Shown piece after piece: positions 1 through 9,999 of a DNA stretch of 26,513 bases (position 1 is the stretch's first letter; every line of letters starts with the position of its first letter). The position numbers and the translations under genes were made by a program. The notes under the pieces were generated by a model. The model was given only the letters and a program-made list of their open reading frames with translations, did not search any database and was not told where the DNA came from. This DNA is from Annulohypoxylon bovei var. microspora (taxonomy: Eukaryota; Ascomycota; Sordariomycetes; Xylariales; Hypoxylaceae), in assembly GCA_022836615.1 (NCBI GenBank), contig MU405456.1:1-26513 (forward strand), written 5' to 3'.

Positions 1-162
1 CGTGGACTTAACGGCCTCTTGGGAGATAACGGGGTTTATGAACTTTTAGCGCCGGAGATACGGAATTACCGCGATAGGAGATTTTTGATAAGGATGGACC
101 ATGGAGGAAAAAAAAAACACACCAAAGCTTTACCCGTACAATTACCCTCGTTAAACTCGGGT

Positions 163-2030
163 ATGGCTACTAATCCAAAGGTTGGAGATCGATTATCTTA
201 TGATGGAGCCAGCTGCACAGTTCGATATATCGGCGAAGTCAATGGTACACCCGGTAGTTGGCTTGGCGTAGAATGGGACGATCCATCAAGAGGAAAACAT
301 GACGGCTCTAATAAAGGAGTGAGATATTTTACTTGTAAGTCTTCAAATGAGCTCATTTTTATTTTATTTTAGAGAAAAGGTCATATTCTAAATATATGAG
401 AAGGCCGATCCAAATCACCAAATGCCGCATCCTTCGTGCGGCCAACGCGGCGTGCAGAAAAACCAGAAAGTTTTGTGGCGGCAGTAACTAAGAAGTACGC
501 CGGCGAACTGGAGAAGACTGTCGTGATCAAGTTCTCAAATAAAGTAGCGGAAGAAGTTGGGTTCGACAAAATCCAGCGCAAGCAAGCTCAGTTGGCCGAA
601 CTGAGAGTTGTCATTGTCGATAGTGCGCAGATCGCATCAGCTTATTCGGAAGGCGATGAACCCATTGGTCAGGTCTGTCCTAAGATAACTGAGTTAGATC
701 TCAGCAGAAACCTGTTCCAGAAACTTGAAACGGTCATAGATATCTGCTCTGAGTTGCCCGCTCTACGGAGTCTACGCTTGAAGTGAGTCGGATGTAACCG
801 TGCTGCTTCATATACAGTTGCTAACTAGAGGCTAGCGGCAATCGATTTCAAGACATATTCGATGATAAGGTCCTAAAGCACGCTCAGCATCCTCTGAAAG
901 ATGTTAAAGATCTAGCTCTTGAGGAAACATGCATGGCTTGGGAGGAAATATGTTACGTCGCAACTAAATTCGAAACACTCGCAACGCTCTCAGCCAGCGG
1001 GAATCAATTGTCATCTTTACCAGAAACTCCCCTTTTGTCGCTAACTTCTACTATTGTATCCTTAAATCTAGAGTTCAATAACTTCACCACCATCGCTGAT
1101 GTCGCTAGTCTGGCTGGATTGAAGGCTCTCCGCAATCTGCACCTTAAGGGAAATCATATATCTGCCATCACCCAGGATCCGTCGCATACTCTGCCGGTAT
1201 TCTCGGCAAGTTTAAAATATCTGGACTTATCATACAATAAAGTATCATCATGGGCCTTCGTCGACGCGCTACCGTACTGCTTCCCAGGCTTAACATCCCT
1301 CCGCTTTTCTCACAACCCTATATACGACAACCCGGACCCCGAGTTCTCGGCTCATTCTAAGATCGTCACAGAAGAGGCGTACATGTTCATAGTCGGCCGC
1401 CTAGCACATCTCAGGTCCCTTAATTTCGGCACAATTTCACACTCCGACCGCCAGGACGCGGAAATGTTCTACCTAACTCGCATCGGCAAGCATTTAGCTG
1501 CCGTCCCGGAAGGACAAGAGGCAGTGGTTATCAAGCAGCACAATCGCTTTGCCGAGCTATGCGAATTATATGGACCGCCAGTAGTCAACAGGCGACAAGA
1601 GATCAACCCGGCCTTCCTAGAAGCCAGGCTAGTTACTGTGCAGTTCAGCTTCCGTCCTACCGGCGAGGAGGACAAGATCGTGGAACGGACAACCAGGATC
1701 CCGAAGAGTTTTGACATCTACGCCGTGAAGGGGATTGCCGGCAAGCTGTTTGGGGCGAGACCGCTTGGCCTGCGTTTGATCTGGGAAACAGGAGAGTGGG
1801 ACCCGGTTTTCGGGTTCGATGATGAAGTGGAAGACAGCGACGAAGAAGAGGATGAGGAGAAGAGGGAAGAGATGGACGCGGGAGGTGCCGAAGATCTAGG
1901 GGAGGTCTCCCAACCAGACGGTAAGCCTGGCAAGTGGGTCAAGCGAGAGGTAGAGCTGCAAGACGGACCCCGGCAGCTTGGGTTCTGCGTTGACGGCTTG
2001 GAGGCGAGAATCAGGGTTGAGCCTAGATGA
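163..2030 (+). CDS. TBCE: Tubulin-folding cofactor E (CAP-Gly, LRR, ubiquitin-like)
   Basis: Cofactor E (yeast Pac2, fission yeast Alp21) acts in the cytosol with the other cofactors to fold and recycle alpha/beta-tubulin dimers. Three exons, 163-334, 404-782 and 836-2030, give 581 aa. Intron 1 (69 nt) has a GTAAGT donor and an AAG acceptor; intron 2 (53 nt) has GTGAGT and a GCTAAC branch site. A CAP-Gly domain covers residues about 6-72 (GSWLGVEWDD, then GKHDG at 44-48, the tubulin-tail pocket). Leucine-rich repeats run from about 150 to 375 (ITELDLSRN, LKYLDLSYN, LTSLRFSHN). A ubiquitin-like domain starts near 446 and contains an acidic insertion at about 511-535. This order is diagnostic of the family. 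The start is chosen because the CAP-Gly begins right after it, but an in-frame ATG at 94, also in good context, would add 23 residues. Confidence 0.92.
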
Positions 2031-2461
2031 GTCAGGCCAAGCTTTATGGGTAGTTTGTGTCTATACATAAACAATCATTTAAACTGCTATGAAGGGTTCA
2101 AGTAGATGAGTATCTGAGATCTAAGACAACCAAAGCGTTCTCTATGACAAGAGCCATGTATCTCAAGACAAAACACTATAGATCCCAACTTTTCGTTCCA
2201 GGTTATCTGACAAACATATGTTTTTATTGGCCGGCCACATGGATATACATACAAACGGGCACTGACACAGCAAACGAATGCAACAAGAGGCCAAACGACG
2301 TAATGCTAGATGACCAACATAAAATCAAACTGTCAGACACATGTGGCTAATCTTAAGTTTTGATCTTAACCTGCCGTTATTCCCACCTCTGGTCTCCCAG
2401 CCCATTCCCAACCCCATAGAGTCTAGAACATGACCAACACCCCCAGCAACACGACGGAAGC
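2031..2461. other. Intergenic spacer, TBCE to CCCH gene
   Basis: This stretch holds the TBCE 3' flank and the promoter of the CCCH-finger gene. A 68-codon open frame at 2144-2350 has no family resemblance and no coding-like composition, so I do not call it. I see no RNA gene or repeat. Confidence 0.6.
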
Positions 2462-3952
2462 ATGAGCGCCATCCACACCCACCAAAATGCCAGCGGCAGC
2501 GGCTTAGCCAGCCGCCAACGAACCGCCTCCATCTCGGCGCTCCCGCTCCCGCAGCCCAGCACCTCCTCGCTGCAGGCGCAGAACCAGGCGGCCCTCCCGC
2601 AGCACTTCATCGTGCGGCCCGGCGTGACCAAGCACACGGCCTCGGGCGCGGTCACGGTGCCGGGCCCCATCGTGCCGCTCGTGGCCGTCGACCAGCTGCC
2701 CGAGTGGCTGGACCTGTTCGGCGTGCCGCGCGAGCTGAGCCTCGAGCAGACCGTCGGCCTCAGCAACCTAGGCGCCGCCCCGCGGTCCCCCGAGTTCTAC
2801 ACCGTCTATATGCACGGCGACTTCCGGCCCGCGGCCACCGCCGCTCGCGAGGGTCGGAGCGGGCGGGAGGGTAAGGGCAGTGCCATGCTCGTCCCGTCGG
2901 ACATGTCCACGACATCTGGCCCGCCTTCCGCCCCGTCGTCGACGGCGTCGACGCCGGCGTCCCCGCTGAGCTCGCGCATGGATCCGGGCATGAAACCGTT
3001 CCCTAGCGGCAGCCAGACGTACGCCAACGACACCGACAAGAAAACGGTAGGAAACAGCAGCAGCAGCAACAAGAATGCCGTCGCCAACGGCAGTAGCAGC
3101 AACACCAACCCCAGCAAAAAGCCGCCCAACACGTCCCCTCGACAACCCGCCGTCATGAGCCTAGGCCTGCACCAGCGCCTGCCCTCGCCCACCGCAACCG
3201 GCAGCACGCCGCCGACCAACAGCAACCCGTACCCGATGCTACACCCATACCCGCACCCGCAGCTACACCCTCCACCATACCCTCAGCCGCCATACGCGAT
3301 GGCGCGCCCGCCCCCCGCCGCGCACCCCGCGGAGCGGCTGCTCTACTCGTGGACCCCGCCGTCCTTGCACTCGCGTCCAAACGCGCCCAAGCCCAGCACC
3401 ACACGGCAAAAGCCGGGCGCGCCCTCCAGCACCCCCAACAACGGCGGCAGCAGCACCACGAACAGCATGTACTGCAAGCACTGGTGCCACCGGGGGACGT
3501 GCCGGTGGGGCGCGCAGTGCCGGTACGCGCACGCGATGCCGGCGACGGCGGAGGGGCTGCGCGAGGTGGGGCTGTCGCACCACCCGGCGTGGTGGACGAC
3601 CGCCTTCAACATGGCGTACGGGAGCGCCGGGTTCGGGCTCGGCGGCGCGTGGTACCCGCCGCCGCACGCGCACCTGCCGTCGAAGCATTACGGCGGCAGT
3701 GGGAGGAAGGCGCAGAAGGAGCGGGAGAGAGGGGAGAAGGGGAAGGAGAGGGAGAAGGATAGGGAGGGCGCAGGGAAAGGGAAGGGGATCGAGGTGGATG
3801 GGAATAGGAGGGGAAGCGTGGGAGGAGTAGCTGGGTTGGAAGGTAGTCAGCTGAGGAAAGATGGCACGGAGGGACAGGCTGGGATGATTGGTGGTCAGGA
3901 ACAGAGGAAGCCCGAGCAACCAAAGGAAGAGCCGAAGTTGGTTGAGATCTAG
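2462..3952 (+). CDS. CCCH-type zinc-finger protein
   Basis: An uninterrupted, GC-rich frame of 496 aa. One CCCH finger is clear: C338, C347, C353 and H357, spacing C-x8-C-x5-C-x3-H, within KHWCHRGTCRWGAQCRYAH. Single fingers of this type usually bind RNA or ubiquitin-pathway partners; the target here is unknown. An N-terminal block at residues 49-105 (VRPGV, then VPLVAVDQLPEWLDLFGVPR) looks like a conserved motif and not low complexity. Residues about 140-335 are rich in Ser, Asn and Pro and probably disordered. Just after the finger is an aromatic segment (HHPAWWTTAFNMAYG). The tail from about 415 is dominated by Lys, Glu, Gly and Arg. Several long open frames on the other strand are by-products of the GC-rich third positions. 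The start follows from the first ATG of the frame. I recognise the class but not a named orthologue. Confidence 0.85.
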   Translation: MSAIHTHQNASGSGLASRQRTASISALPLPQPSTSSLQAQNQAALPQHFIVRPGVTKHTASGAVTVPGPIVPLVAVDQLPEWLDLFGVPRELSLEQTVGLSNLGAAPRSPEFYTVYMHGDFRPAATAAREGRSGREGKGSAMLVPSDMSTTSGPPSAPSSTASTPASPLSSRMDPGMKPFPSGSQTYANDTDKKTVGNSSSSNKNAVANGSSSNTNPSKKPPNTSPRQPAVMSLGLHQRLPSPTATGSTPPTNSNPYPMLHPYPHPQLHPPPYPQPPYAMARPPPAAHPAERLLYSWTPPSLHSRPNAPKPSTTRQKPGAPSSTPNNGGSSTTNSMYCKHWCHRGTCRWGAQCRYAHAMPATAEGLREVGLSHHPAWWTTAFNMAYGSAGFGLGGAWYPPPHAHLPSKHYGGSGRKAQKERERGEKGKEREKDREGAGKGKGIEVDGNRRGSVGGVAGLEGSQLRKDGTEGQAGMIGGQEQRKPEQPKEEPKLVEI

Positions 3953-4404
3953 CTGTGTTAATGGAAGTTGATTGTATTCTAGGACCCATATTTGTTCAAT
4001 CGGAAAGCTTCAGCGTTCGCGCATCTTTTGCCATTGGTAGGGTGGACATTCGTGCTTAGCGTCAGTGTTGCCGTATTAAGGGGCAAGAAAATCCACCTAG
4101 GACCTGTCGATCATTCATAAAATTGTGTATTTGTTATCACGATTGGGTAGGTAGTGAAAAAACTCAAGACTCACAACTCCAACCATGCTCGAAACAAAGA
4201 GAACACGGCTCAAGACGTGAACAACCGCAGCTGGACAAATAAGCCCCATAGCATACATGTCTCGTCATAGTACTTTGTACAATTGTCTTCCACCTCTCCT
4301 CAGTCTTCTCACGCCTCGTGTTCACATTTCACCCTCACAACTTATTCATCGGGGGCCGCCTTTCTCATTACTGCCTACAATACCTAAGACGACGAATCTC
4401 TGCC
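3953..4404. other. Convergent intergenic spacer, CCCH gene and SDHB
   Basis: The 3' flanks of the plus-strand CCCH gene and the minus-strand SDHB gene share these 450 bp. I see no further gene. Short frames entering from 4318 are on the opposite strand of the last SDHB exon. Confidence 0.6.
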
Positions 4405-5426
4405 CTAGAAGGACATCGTCTTCTTGATCTCTGCAATCGCCAATCCGGGGTTCAGACCCTTGGGACATGTTCGCGTGCAGTTGAGAATGGTGTGGCATCG
4501 GTACAAGCTCATCGAGTTGTCAAGCGCGGCCTTGCGCTCTGCCTTGTGCTCGTCGCGCGAATCCGCTAGCCATCGGTACGACTGCAGCAGGATGGCAGGT
4601 CCTAGGTACTCCTCGGAGTTCCACCAGTACGAAGGGCACGACGTTGAGCAGCAAGCACACAGGATGCATTCGTACAGGCCGTCTAGCTTCTTGCGGTCCG
4701 CCTTGCTCTGTCGGTATTCCTTGCCCTGTGGTATGGTGGTTAGTATGGGTTGTGTAGACTAAAGAGGTTCTCACGAGACTAAGAGGCCATGACGTACATC
4801 TGGTGCGGGTGTATCTCGCTGAAGGTAAGGCTTGATCGACTTGTACTGCTTGTAGAAATGCGTCAAGTCGGGCACAAGGTCCTTGACGACGTAGGTGTGG
4901 GGTAGTGGATAGATCTTCATCTCGGCGCTAGTATCTGTGGGAATGCGGCCTGTCATGTGAAAGTCGTGTTAGCCACAAATCTAATTGCATCTTTGTTGTC
5001 GCTAATTGTGAATCGTGAATTGCTAAACACATTGTTAAAACACTTACACAAGCAAGCTAATGTGTTTGTGCCGTTAATGTTCATAGCGCAGCTACCACAG
5101 ATACCCTCTCTACAACTTCGGCGAAATGTCAACGTCGGGTCCAGCTCGTTCTTGATCCGAACAAGAGCATCAAGCACCATGGGTCCAGTCTTATTTAGAT
5201 CCAATGTGTACTTCTGCATCTTCGGCTTCTCGGTCGGGGTATCGGGGTTCCATCGATAGATCTGGAATGACTTCAGGCGCGAATCGGTGCTACCTTTCGG
5301 GTTTGCTTCTACGGTGGCGCTGCCTACTGATGCCATTGATCGCGCAAACATCAATGGTAATGCTGCCGAGCGCGGCGATGCAGCCACGGCCAGCAGCCGT
5401 GACGATGTGGAGCGGAGAGCTGCCAT
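4405..5426 (-). CDS. SDHB: Succinate dehydrogenase iron-sulfur subunit, mitochondrial
   Basis: Subunit B of respiratory complex II passes electrons from the flavoprotein to ubiquinone through three iron-sulfur clusters at the inner mitochondrial membrane. Exons on the minus strand are 5426-5048, 4949-4798 and 4725-4405, giving 283 aa. Introns of 98 nt (GTAAGT, GCTAAC branch) and 72 nt (GTACGT) restore unbroken homology. The first 30 or so residues are Arg/Ser/Ala-rich and lack acidic residues, as in a mitochondrial presequence. [2Fe-2S] ligands are C105, C110, C113 and C125. [4Fe-4S] ligands are C197, C200, C203 and C264. [3Fe-4S] ligands are C207, C254 and C260. The spacing matches E. coli SdhB. 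P208, N213 and H255, which correspond to positions altered in carboxamide-resistant fungi, are the usual residues. The upstream region has CCAAT boxes (listed separately). Confidence 0.97.
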
Positions 5427-5718
5427 TGCGGGCAAAATCGGGAATAATTGCAAGACCGATCAATTGCTTCTCTTTTCCTTGCCGTCGGGAGAAAACAAAA
5501 TAGGTGAACGATGTAGGATAAAGTTGACGGGATGAACGTTAGAGTAATTGAATTAAAAGTAAAAAAAGAATTAAACGGCCGAAACAATTACTCTGGTAAA
5601 GGTTGTTTGACGGTAATTAGTGGCCAAAAAAAAGGAAGGATGTCTTCATCATTGAACTTTCCTTCCCACTTCCCACCCGACCCGGTTTGCCCTCGGCTAT
5701 TGGCATCATAGGTTCCGG

Positions 5719-5738
5719 CCAATCACATGCTTTCAATT
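5719..5738 (+). promoter_or_regulatory. CCAAT box with HapX-type spacing, SDHB promoter
   Basis: CCAAT at 5719-5723 is followed after exactly 12 nt by ATT at 5736-5738. This fits the CSAAT-N12-RWT consensus described in Aspergillus for the CCAAT-binding complex together with the iron regulator HapX. It lies about 290 bp upstream of the SDHB start codon. Iron-consuming respiratory genes are known HapX targets. Binding here is an inference from the pattern. Confidence 0.45.
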
Positions 5739-5846
5739 AATCAACTCATGCGGGCCGTCCTTTGTTCCGCACCAGCTTCCACATGAAGACCCTTGCCGCC
5801 TTTAGCGTCATCTGAGCCACCCGTCCGAATAAGATTCCCATACCAA

Positions 5847-5851
5847 CCAAT
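5847..5851 (+). promoter_or_regulatory. CCAAT box, SDHB promoter
   Basis: A third CCAAT box in the same orientation, about 420 bp upstream of the SDHB start. The trinucleotide 12 nt downstream is TGA, so it does not meet the HapX half of the consensus. It could serve the CCAAT-binding complex alone. Confidence 0.4.
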
Positions 5852-5909
5852 CACATAGCTTGCTGAATAACCCGCTGAATCGCATCATGCATTGCAAGCC
5901 CCAACCAAG

Positions 5910-5929
5910 CCAATAATTGAAGACGTATT
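5910..5929 (+). promoter_or_regulatory. Second CCAAT box with HapX-type spacing
   Basis: CCAAT at 5910-5914 is again followed after 12 nt by ATT (5927-5929), so it also satisfies CSAAT-N12-RWT. It lies about 485 bp upstream of the SDHB start, in the same orientation as the site at 5719. Confidence 0.45.
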
Positions 5930-6038
5930 TGATTTTCCATCTTCTTACGTGCGGGTGTATCTATCCCCAACTCTCTGAGGGGACGATCTGACTTGGAGTA
6001 AGCATGGTAGCATCGAGAAAGGTACAGCTACAAGTACC

Positions 6039-6276
6039 TTCTTCATATCTTCATATCTTCATACTACCTACATGCAAATACATACGTATGTATGTAGGTT
6101 GCTATGTAGGTACCTACTTAGTAGGTAGGCTATCTAGAATTAGATGAATGAGTTCAGCGTTTGCATCACTACCGCAATTCATTCACGGATCCCTTATAAA
6201 ATAAGGGCACTGGATATTAGAGGTTTAAAATTTCTATTTCTATTGTATACCTAGGTACCTAGGTAGGTAGGTACTT
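6039..6276. repeat. Simple-repeat cluster: octamer, palindrome and TAGG runs
   Basis: An octamer CTTCATAT is repeated three times at about 6041-6064. A perfect 16-nt palindrome, ATACATACGTATGTAT, lies at 6079-6094. Runs of GTAGGTACCTAC and ACCTAGGTAGGTAGGTAC follow at about 6096-6128 and 6248-6276. These are low-complexity intergenic repeats; a structural or regulatory role is not shown. Confidence 0.75.
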
Positions 6277-6615
6277 AGATGAAGATTCCGTTACTAGGGG
6301 TCCTGTTGAAAAGGAATCATGCCTAGACTCATTTTTATCTATCCGCCCTATTTTATTTACTGTTTTCCTCATATCTTTCCTCCTAGAACCGTGACCATAT
6401 TCTCGACGCCTGACCATTCTTTAGCTGAGCTCGTGGCCTGCCACTTCTGGTACGTAGCTAACAGCATCAAATAAGCAACGCCCCTTACGCCCTTGCGCCC
6501 TAGTAATACAGACTTCCATATCTCCTATTCACTGGTCATTTGGGTGCCTTGATAACACTGCTACAAACCTAACTACGATTCCGAGATCCTTTTTACGATC
6601 ATACGCCAAATATTG

Positions 6616-8279
6616 CTATAACATCAAAGTCAGTGATTGCCGAGAATAATTCTGTCGGGGGTAGAATCGATTTATAAGGCAAGTGCGCAATCTTCTACTA
6701 CTAGGTAAATCAAAATGGCAAAGATAAATATGCTTACTCTGGAACATTAAATCCTCCGCTAGACCATCATCTATTCCGTCAATAAGGTCGTCGTACTCGT
6801 CGATGTAATCTAGGTACTCTTCAAAATCTGCCAGATCTTCGTCGCCGCTTGAAATATCAAGGTTTTCGTCGTCTGTATCTTTAAATGTTAACATTGGTCA
6901 TGATCTTAAGAAATATATTCATTATGCTCACCACCGTCTTCGTCGTCTTCGTAAGGTTGTGGTTCATCATCAAGTAGCATATCAACTATGCCTCCCAACG
7001 CTTTTTCCATATCGGGGCCAGCGTAGGAGAATCCGGCTTTATCATCCGTGAACCCTAATTTCCTGCGTACAATTCCTGCTTCCACAGCTATCCTGCTGAA
7101 GTGTACCTCCTGCAGACATCTTGCACTCCGGGCCAGGGAAGCAACGGCTTTGGGCCATTCGTCAAAATAATTTGATTTAGGGGGGTCAGTCAAGATGAGA
7201 CCCATGTCGTGCAGAGTCAGCTTTCGCAGAGTCGTAGAGAATTTCTTAACAATGGCCGTGATATCGTGCAAATTAACTTCGAACCAACCGAGCTCGAGCT
7301 CACGGAGTTGCGAGAATGCTGGAGGTTGAGCTGGTTCAAGTCCGAGAAATCTGCCACAGCTCTCGTTCAAGCGTGGGGCTGTTAGCCACTTGAAAAACCC
7401 ATCGAAGTGTCGAAACTGCTCAAGGCACAAGTGCTTGATCTGGGTGGACTCTGAGAGAAATTTGCGTATATGATACGTCTCGAGTTTGTCTGGCATAGGG
7501 CCTATTAATCTACCAGGGAAGGTTCCCATGACCCTGGATCCGACTCGGATGTCTATAGCTTCAAGGTTGGAAAGTACCGGGAAGATAGTTTTACCTATGA
7601 AGCTGGGAATATTGAATGCGTCGTCGTCAAATCTGCTGTAAAATGATTCAATTTCGAATCGTTTTGGTCTTGAGCCGGATTTCCCCAACGCAAGCAGCAC
7701 GTTTAGCACACAGCTCGCGTTTGGTTTTCGCTGGTCATTGTGGTGGTAAGACATATCGTGCCTGATGTCAACCCCACTCTCTCTTCCAATGTGAGATATT
7801 CCGTAGATAGAGAAGTCGCGACCCGGAACATAACAAGGGGCATGTTCTTTGATTCCGATCACCTGGAGGTTGAGATTGCGGAATGCCTCGACGAGCATCT
7901 GCTGGTCGTAACTGGTATCTAACAGCACTACCTGATCGGAACATAGTCGATTGAATTTAACTAGTCCGTTCTCCCTCACATCCACAGGGGGTCGCCTTAC
8001 GCCGAAGCCTTGTTTAGGGCTTAGAAGCTGTGTTGAGATAACCACGTGTTGAAGGTAAGATGAAAGGCGAGACTTTGATATGTCAATAAGTGCCTGGAGA
8101 CTATATTCGGTGCGCATGAACGTGATCTTGCGGAAGTATTTATGAGCAAATGTCCTGAATAGAGCGGCCTCGATACCTCTGCAGGTCAGACGAACGGCTC
8201 CATAGCTCGGCGTATCAAGGTATGATGTAATTTCGATGAGGACCTCCAAGGGTATTGTGATGAGATTTGCCGGTGCCAT
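6616..8279 (-). CDS. F-box domain protein with acidic C-terminal exon
   Basis: F-box proteins recruit substrates to SCF ubiquitin ligases through Skp1; the substrate here is unknown. Residues about 5-45 (LITIPLEVLIEITSYLD, then a basic/aromatic segment) form an F-box. The rest is a long alpha/beta region typical of fungal F-box proteins with degenerate leucine-rich repeats (LRELELGWFEVNLHDI, LRKLTLHDMGL). The start is the ATG at 8279. Exon 1 is 8279-6932; a 53-nt intron (6931-6879, GTGAGC donor, GTTAAC branch, AAG acceptor) leads to exon 2 at 6878-6616, total 536 aa. Without it the frame stops at 6906. I prefer splicing because exon 2 continues the acidic tail (DDEPQPYEDDEDG into DTDDENLDISS). 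A further small intron from 6737 (37 or 43 nt) would replace the poorly coding-like last 40 residues and end at 6672, so the C-terminus is uncertain. Confidence 0.72.
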
Positions 8280-8787
8280 TGTCAATTCCGTAGACGCTGA
8301 TGCGTGCGAATATGTACTCTAGTTTCATGGACATTGATACAGAAAGTTACACGTATCAAAAAGTGAAAGATGGATGTTTGAAATCGTTCACTGTGTTATT
8401 TGTTAGAATAAAATGAAACTGGAAATTGGAGCCAACAAGATTAATTGAAACGCGGGGGGGCCGTAGCTACCTTAGCTTAAGGCTGCTAGGCTGCTGGTAC
8501 CTCAGCTAGCGCGGCTGCCTGCAGCTGAATTAGCAGGAACGATTAACGCGTGAGCACGTGCCAAGGTCATGCCCCAAGTGGCCGAATAGTCCCGATTTTC
8601 AGGATTGGTTGAATTTGCAGCTGGTTGCCATCTGTCCCATTTTATTATTTTGCCTCACGAGCACTTTTCTACTTTTTACTTTTCACTTTTTACTAACGGA
8701 TAACACCAAGGTGAGGAAAAGGTGAGGTACTAGTTTATAACCCTTCGTGGCCACTCATGGAAAGCCACCTCCTCAAGTTGAACCACG
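8280..8787. promoter_or_regulatory. Divergent promoter, F-box gene and PTC7-like gene
   Basis: These 508 bp separate two divergently transcribed start codons and must carry both promoters. An ACGCGT site (8546-8551) lies next to a CACGTG E-box (8555-8560). A pyrimidine-rich stretch (8663-8693, ACTTTTTACTTTTCAC-like) lies on the PTC7 side, as is common near fungal transcription starts. A G run sits at about 8453-8460. The function of each site is inferred. Confidence 0.5.
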
Positions 8788-9999
8788 ATGCTCTCGAAGA
8801 CACATAATGGGGTCCCATTTAGACATTTAGTACCGTGTTTTCAATACCAACTAAGACCGGCGCTTCTACTCACGCCTCCCTGGCCACAGCGAAACCATCA
8901 TATGCGAACTTTCTCTGCGCAGTCTGTCCTCCGATCTCAAGAATCGCAACTACAGCCAGAATCTGCGCGCCGATTCACCTACCATGCCGCCGCCTCCTTT
9001 TCTGCCAAATATAAAAGGTTCGACCCGACGACTCACGTCTTCCACTTCAACCCCTACAACCGAATCCAGACCCAAAAGCGCCCCAAGTCGAAGCGCCCAG
9101 CTAGCGGTCAGGATGCCTTCTTCATAAGTCGTGTAGGCGACACCAATGCGGTTGCATTTGGCATTGCCGATGGTGTCGGTGGCTGGGAGGACAGCGGAGT
9201 CGATCCGGCAGACTTCTCGCACAGTTTCTGCGACTATATGGCTTCGGCAGCGTACGAGCATAAACCAGTCTCGGGTGAATCGTCGTTGACGGCCAAGTCG
9301 CTGATGCAGAGAGGATATGACGATGTGTGCAACGACGGTTCTATAAACGCGGGGGGCAGTACGGCTTCTATCGGTATCGCGGGCGAAGACGGCAAGCTTG
9401 AGGTGGCCAACTTAGGCGACTCGGGTTTTGTACATCTCCGCCTAAATGCAGTACATAGCTATTCGGAACCGCAGACCCACGCCTTCAACACACCTTTTCA
9501 GTTGTCGATAGTACCGGCTAGCATGCTCGCACGCGCCGCCGCGTTCGGTGGGGCTCAGTTGTGTGACAACCCTAAAGATTCGGACGTCACACAGCACACG
9601 CTCAAGCACGGAGACATACTCGTATTTGCGAGTGACGGGGTATGGGATAACCTGTTCAACCAAGACATCCTCCGGATTGCTAGCCGGTTGATGGTCGGGA
9701 TTGGCGCTTGGGAGGCAAGCGATGGTGGTATACTAGTTGCGAACGACTTGAAACCATACACCCAAGCTGAAGACTCGACACAGCGACCATTGACACTTCA
9801 GAGCGCATTAGCAGTGGAAATCGCAGGGGCTGCCAAGATAGCCAGTACAAACCAACGACTCGACGGGCCATTTGCCAAAGAAGTTCAAAAATATTACCCT
9901 CAGGAGAATTGGCACGGCGGTAAGATTGATGATATCTGTGTCATTACCATAGTCGTATCTGAGGATGGGAAGTTAGAGGCGATCAAAAGCAAGTTATAA
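8788..9999 (+). CDS. PTC7: Mitochondrial PP2C-type phosphatase, Ptc7/azr1 family
   Basis: A 403-aa metal-dependent Ser/Thr phosphatase in one exon. In yeast, Ptc7 acts in mitochondria and dephosphorylates the coenzyme Q enzyme Coq7; the same job is likely but not shown here. The first 50 residues are rich in Arg, Leu, His and Pro and almost lack acidic residues, as in a mitochondrial presequence. PP2C motifs appear in order: D109 (GQDAFF), DGVGGWEDSGVDPADFS at 128-144 with metal ligand D128, NLGDSGF around D211, FASDGVWDNLF around D283, and KIDDICVITIV around D381/D382. The compact form, lacking the long insertions of cytosolic PP2Cs, and the DGVGGW motif fit the Ptc7 branch. Divergent from the F-box gene, with which it shares a 508-bp promoter. 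Confidence 0.9.
   Translation: MLSKTHNGVPFRHLVPCFQYQLRPALLLTPPWPQRNHHMRTFSAQSVLRSQESQLQPESARRFTYHAAASFSAKYKRFDPTTHVFHFNPYNRIQTQKRPKSKRPASGQDAFFISRVGDTNAVAFGIADGVGGWEDSGVDPADFSHSFCDYMASAAYEHKPVSGESSLTAKSLMQRGYDDVCNDGSINAGGSTASIGIAGEDGKLEVANLGDSGFVHLRLNAVHSYSEPQTHAFNTPFQLSIVPASMLARAAAFGGAQLCDNPKDSDVTQHTLKHGDILVFASDGVWDNLFNQDILRIASRLMVGIGAWEASDGGILVANDLKPYTQAEDSTQRPLTLQSALAVEIAGAAKIASTNQRLDGPFAKEVQKYYPQENWHGGKIDDICVITIVVSEDGKLEAIKSKL

Larger units (their letters stand above)
5427..6615. other. Intergenic region upstream of SDHB
   Basis: About 1.2 kb without a supported gene. It contains the SDHB promoter, three CCAAT boxes, and a cluster of simple repeats from 6040 to 6280. It ends in the 3' flank of the F-box gene. 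I see no tRNA-like A or B box. Confidence 0.6.

Noticed and set aside
2144..2350. A 68-codon frame downstream of TBCE.
   Set aside because: No motif, no coding-like composition, and placed in the 3' flank of TBCE.
2768..3989. Several long minus-strand and off-frame open frames over the CCCH gene, some Arg-rich.
   Set aside because: They mirror the GC-rich codon bias of the plus-strand gene, are low-complexity, and overlap a frame with a clear zinc finger.
8950..9871. Minus-strand frames over the PP2C gene.
   Set aside because: They are antisense to a frame with all PP2C metal-binding motifs.
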